Of a stretch of DNA of 32,859 nucleotides, positions 32,251 through 32,859 are shown one piece after another (the first letter of the stretch is position 1; the number at the start of each line of letters is the position of its first letter). The DNA comes from Gammaproteobacteria bacterium. Lineage in GTDB: Bacteria; Pseudomonadota; Gammaproteobacteria; Steroidobacterales; Steroidobacteraceae. The DNA is taken from positions 1 through 32,859 of the forward strand of contig JAIBJM010000024.1 of NCBI GenBank assembly GCA_020029535.1, given 5' to 3'. A program made the translations under genes and the position numbers. The notes below the pieces were generated by a model. The model searched no databases. It was not told the DNA's origin and was given only the letters and a program-made list of their open reading frames with translations.

Positions 32251-32859
32251 GCGTCCTGCCTCGCGATCGCATCAGCACCGTCTTGCGCGCGCGCAGCGCG
32301 ACGGGCGACGTCGCGCTGGTGGCCTTCATGACGGCCGGCTACCCCCGCAAGGAAAAATTCCGCGAACATCTGGCGGCTGTTGCGGCCGGTGCGGACGTGG
32401 TTGAAATCGGCGTGCCCTTCACCGACCCGATGGCCGATGGCGTCACCATCCAGCGTTCCAGCCGCGAAGCTCTGGCGCAGGGGGTCAGCCTGCGCTGGAT
32501 TCTCCAGGAACTGGCGAAGTCACCACTTGCGACGCCCTTGCTGTTGATGAGCTATCTGAACCCGCTGCTGTCGTACGGGTTTGATGCGCTGGCTACCGAT
32601 GCGCTGCGCGCCGGTGTCTGTGGTTTCATCGTGCCGGATCTGCCTTTGGAGGAGAGCGCTGCGCTGCGCGCTGCGCTCGACAAGCATGGCCTGGCGCTGG
32701 TGCAGATGGTGACACCGGTGACGCCGGCCGATCGCATCAGGCAGCTGTGTGCCATCAGCCAGGGTTTTGTCTACGCCGTGACCATGACCGGCACCACCGG
32801 CAAGAGCGTGGCGGTGCCCGCTGAAATGCTGGCTTATCTGCAGGGTGTGCGTGCGGCCG
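32247..32859 (+). CDS. trpA: Tryptophan synthase alpha chain (3' end beyond window)
   Basis: The first 204 codons are visible; the usual length is about 265-270. Catalytic Glu53 lies in VVEIGVPFTDP and Asp64 in MADG; FMTAGYP near the start, LMSYLNPLLSYG, FIVPDLPLEE and the loop FVYAVTMTGTTGKS are all conserved. It cleaves indole-glycerol phosphate to indole, which passes to TrpB. The ATG at 32247 overlaps the trpB stop (ATGA). It closes the trpLEGDCFBA series within view; whether more genes follow is unseen. Confidence 0.95.
   Translation, partial: MSVLPRDRISTVLRARSATGDVALVAFMTAGYPRKEKFREHLAAVAAGADVVEIGVPFTDPMADGVTIQRSSREALAQGVSLRWILQELAKSPLATPLLLMSYLNPLLSYGFDALATDALRAGVCGFIVPDLPLEESAALRAALDKHGLALVQMVTPVTPADRIRQLCAISQGFVYAVTMTGTTGKSVAVPAEMLAYLQGVRAA

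Noticed and set aside
1-32859. tRNA, rRNA, CRISPR array, insertion sequence or prophage
   Set aside because: No cloverleaf-like sequence, no regularly spaced repeats, and no transposase, integrase or phage structural gene was recognised.

Overview
The window is high-GC, densely packed bacterial chromosome. Its gene families (FadE, GspA/GspB, OxyR, MlaE/F/D with a PqiC-like lipoprotein, the PA2779/PA2778 pair, PrlC) point to a gammaproteobacterium, probably near Xanthomonadales, Nevskiales or Steroidobacterales. This placement is inferred from gene content only; no rRNA gene is present. I see no tRNA, rRNA, CRISPR array, insertion sequence or prophage. Nearly everything is core metabolism and envelope biology; the accessory-looking parts are the TIR gene at the left edge and the ATPase-oxyR-lipase cluster.

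Layout. 1-503 (-): N-terminal part of a TIR-domain protein, cut by the window edge. 650-5329 (-): fadE-gspA-gspB, fatty-acid beta-oxidation dehydrogenase followed by the GspA/ExeA ATPase and GspB of type II secretion. 5417-6397 (-): malate dehydrogenase. 6544-7097 (+): a 49-aa membrane protein and a YtrA-type GntR repressor, behind a promoter carrying a candidate operator. 7161-10585 (+): a four-gene Mla/MCE lipid-transport operon (STAS-MlaE permease, ATPase, MCE protein, lipoprotein). 10527-12334 (-): PH-domain membrane protein and glutathione reductase. 12375-14405 (+): oligopeptidase A. 14523-15575 (+): HD phosphohydrolase with a cyclic-nucleotide-PDE-like signature. 15550-16305 (-): M15 peptidase. 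16344-19461 (+): two c-di-GMP enzymes (HAMP-PAS-GGDEF-EAL and GGDEF). 19483-20199 (-): Tat-exported Fe superoxide dismutase. 20330-21684 (+): PA2779/PA2778-like pair, a small membrane protein and a C39-like cysteine peptidase lipoprotein with TPRs. 21712-26332 (-): HerA-like ATPase, OxyR and LCAT-like lipase, tightly coupled. 26399-32859 (+): a complete trp operon, trpL-E-G-D-C-F-B-A (trpA cut by the edge), with a readable attenuator.

How the parts work together. The trp operon takes chorismate to tryptophan, and its leader encodes a 17-aa peptide with two adjacent Trp codons followed by mutually exclusive hairpins. The Mla genes probably move lipids between inner and outer membranes. Oxidative-stress functions recur (glutathione reductase, exported SOD, OxyR), but they lie in separate transcription units. 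Several genes (gor, prlC, M15, HD, GGDEF, the ATPase and trpL) lack a convincing Shine-Dalgarno sequence and have a TANNNT-like -10 box about 5-8 nt before the start codon, suggesting leaderless or near-leaderless mRNAs.

The strongest candidates for something undescribed are the ATPase-OxyR-lipase operon, the apparently leaderless trp attenuator, the PA2778/PA2779 pair and the PDE-like HD protein. All functional statements are by family recognition from the translated sequence; no database search was run.
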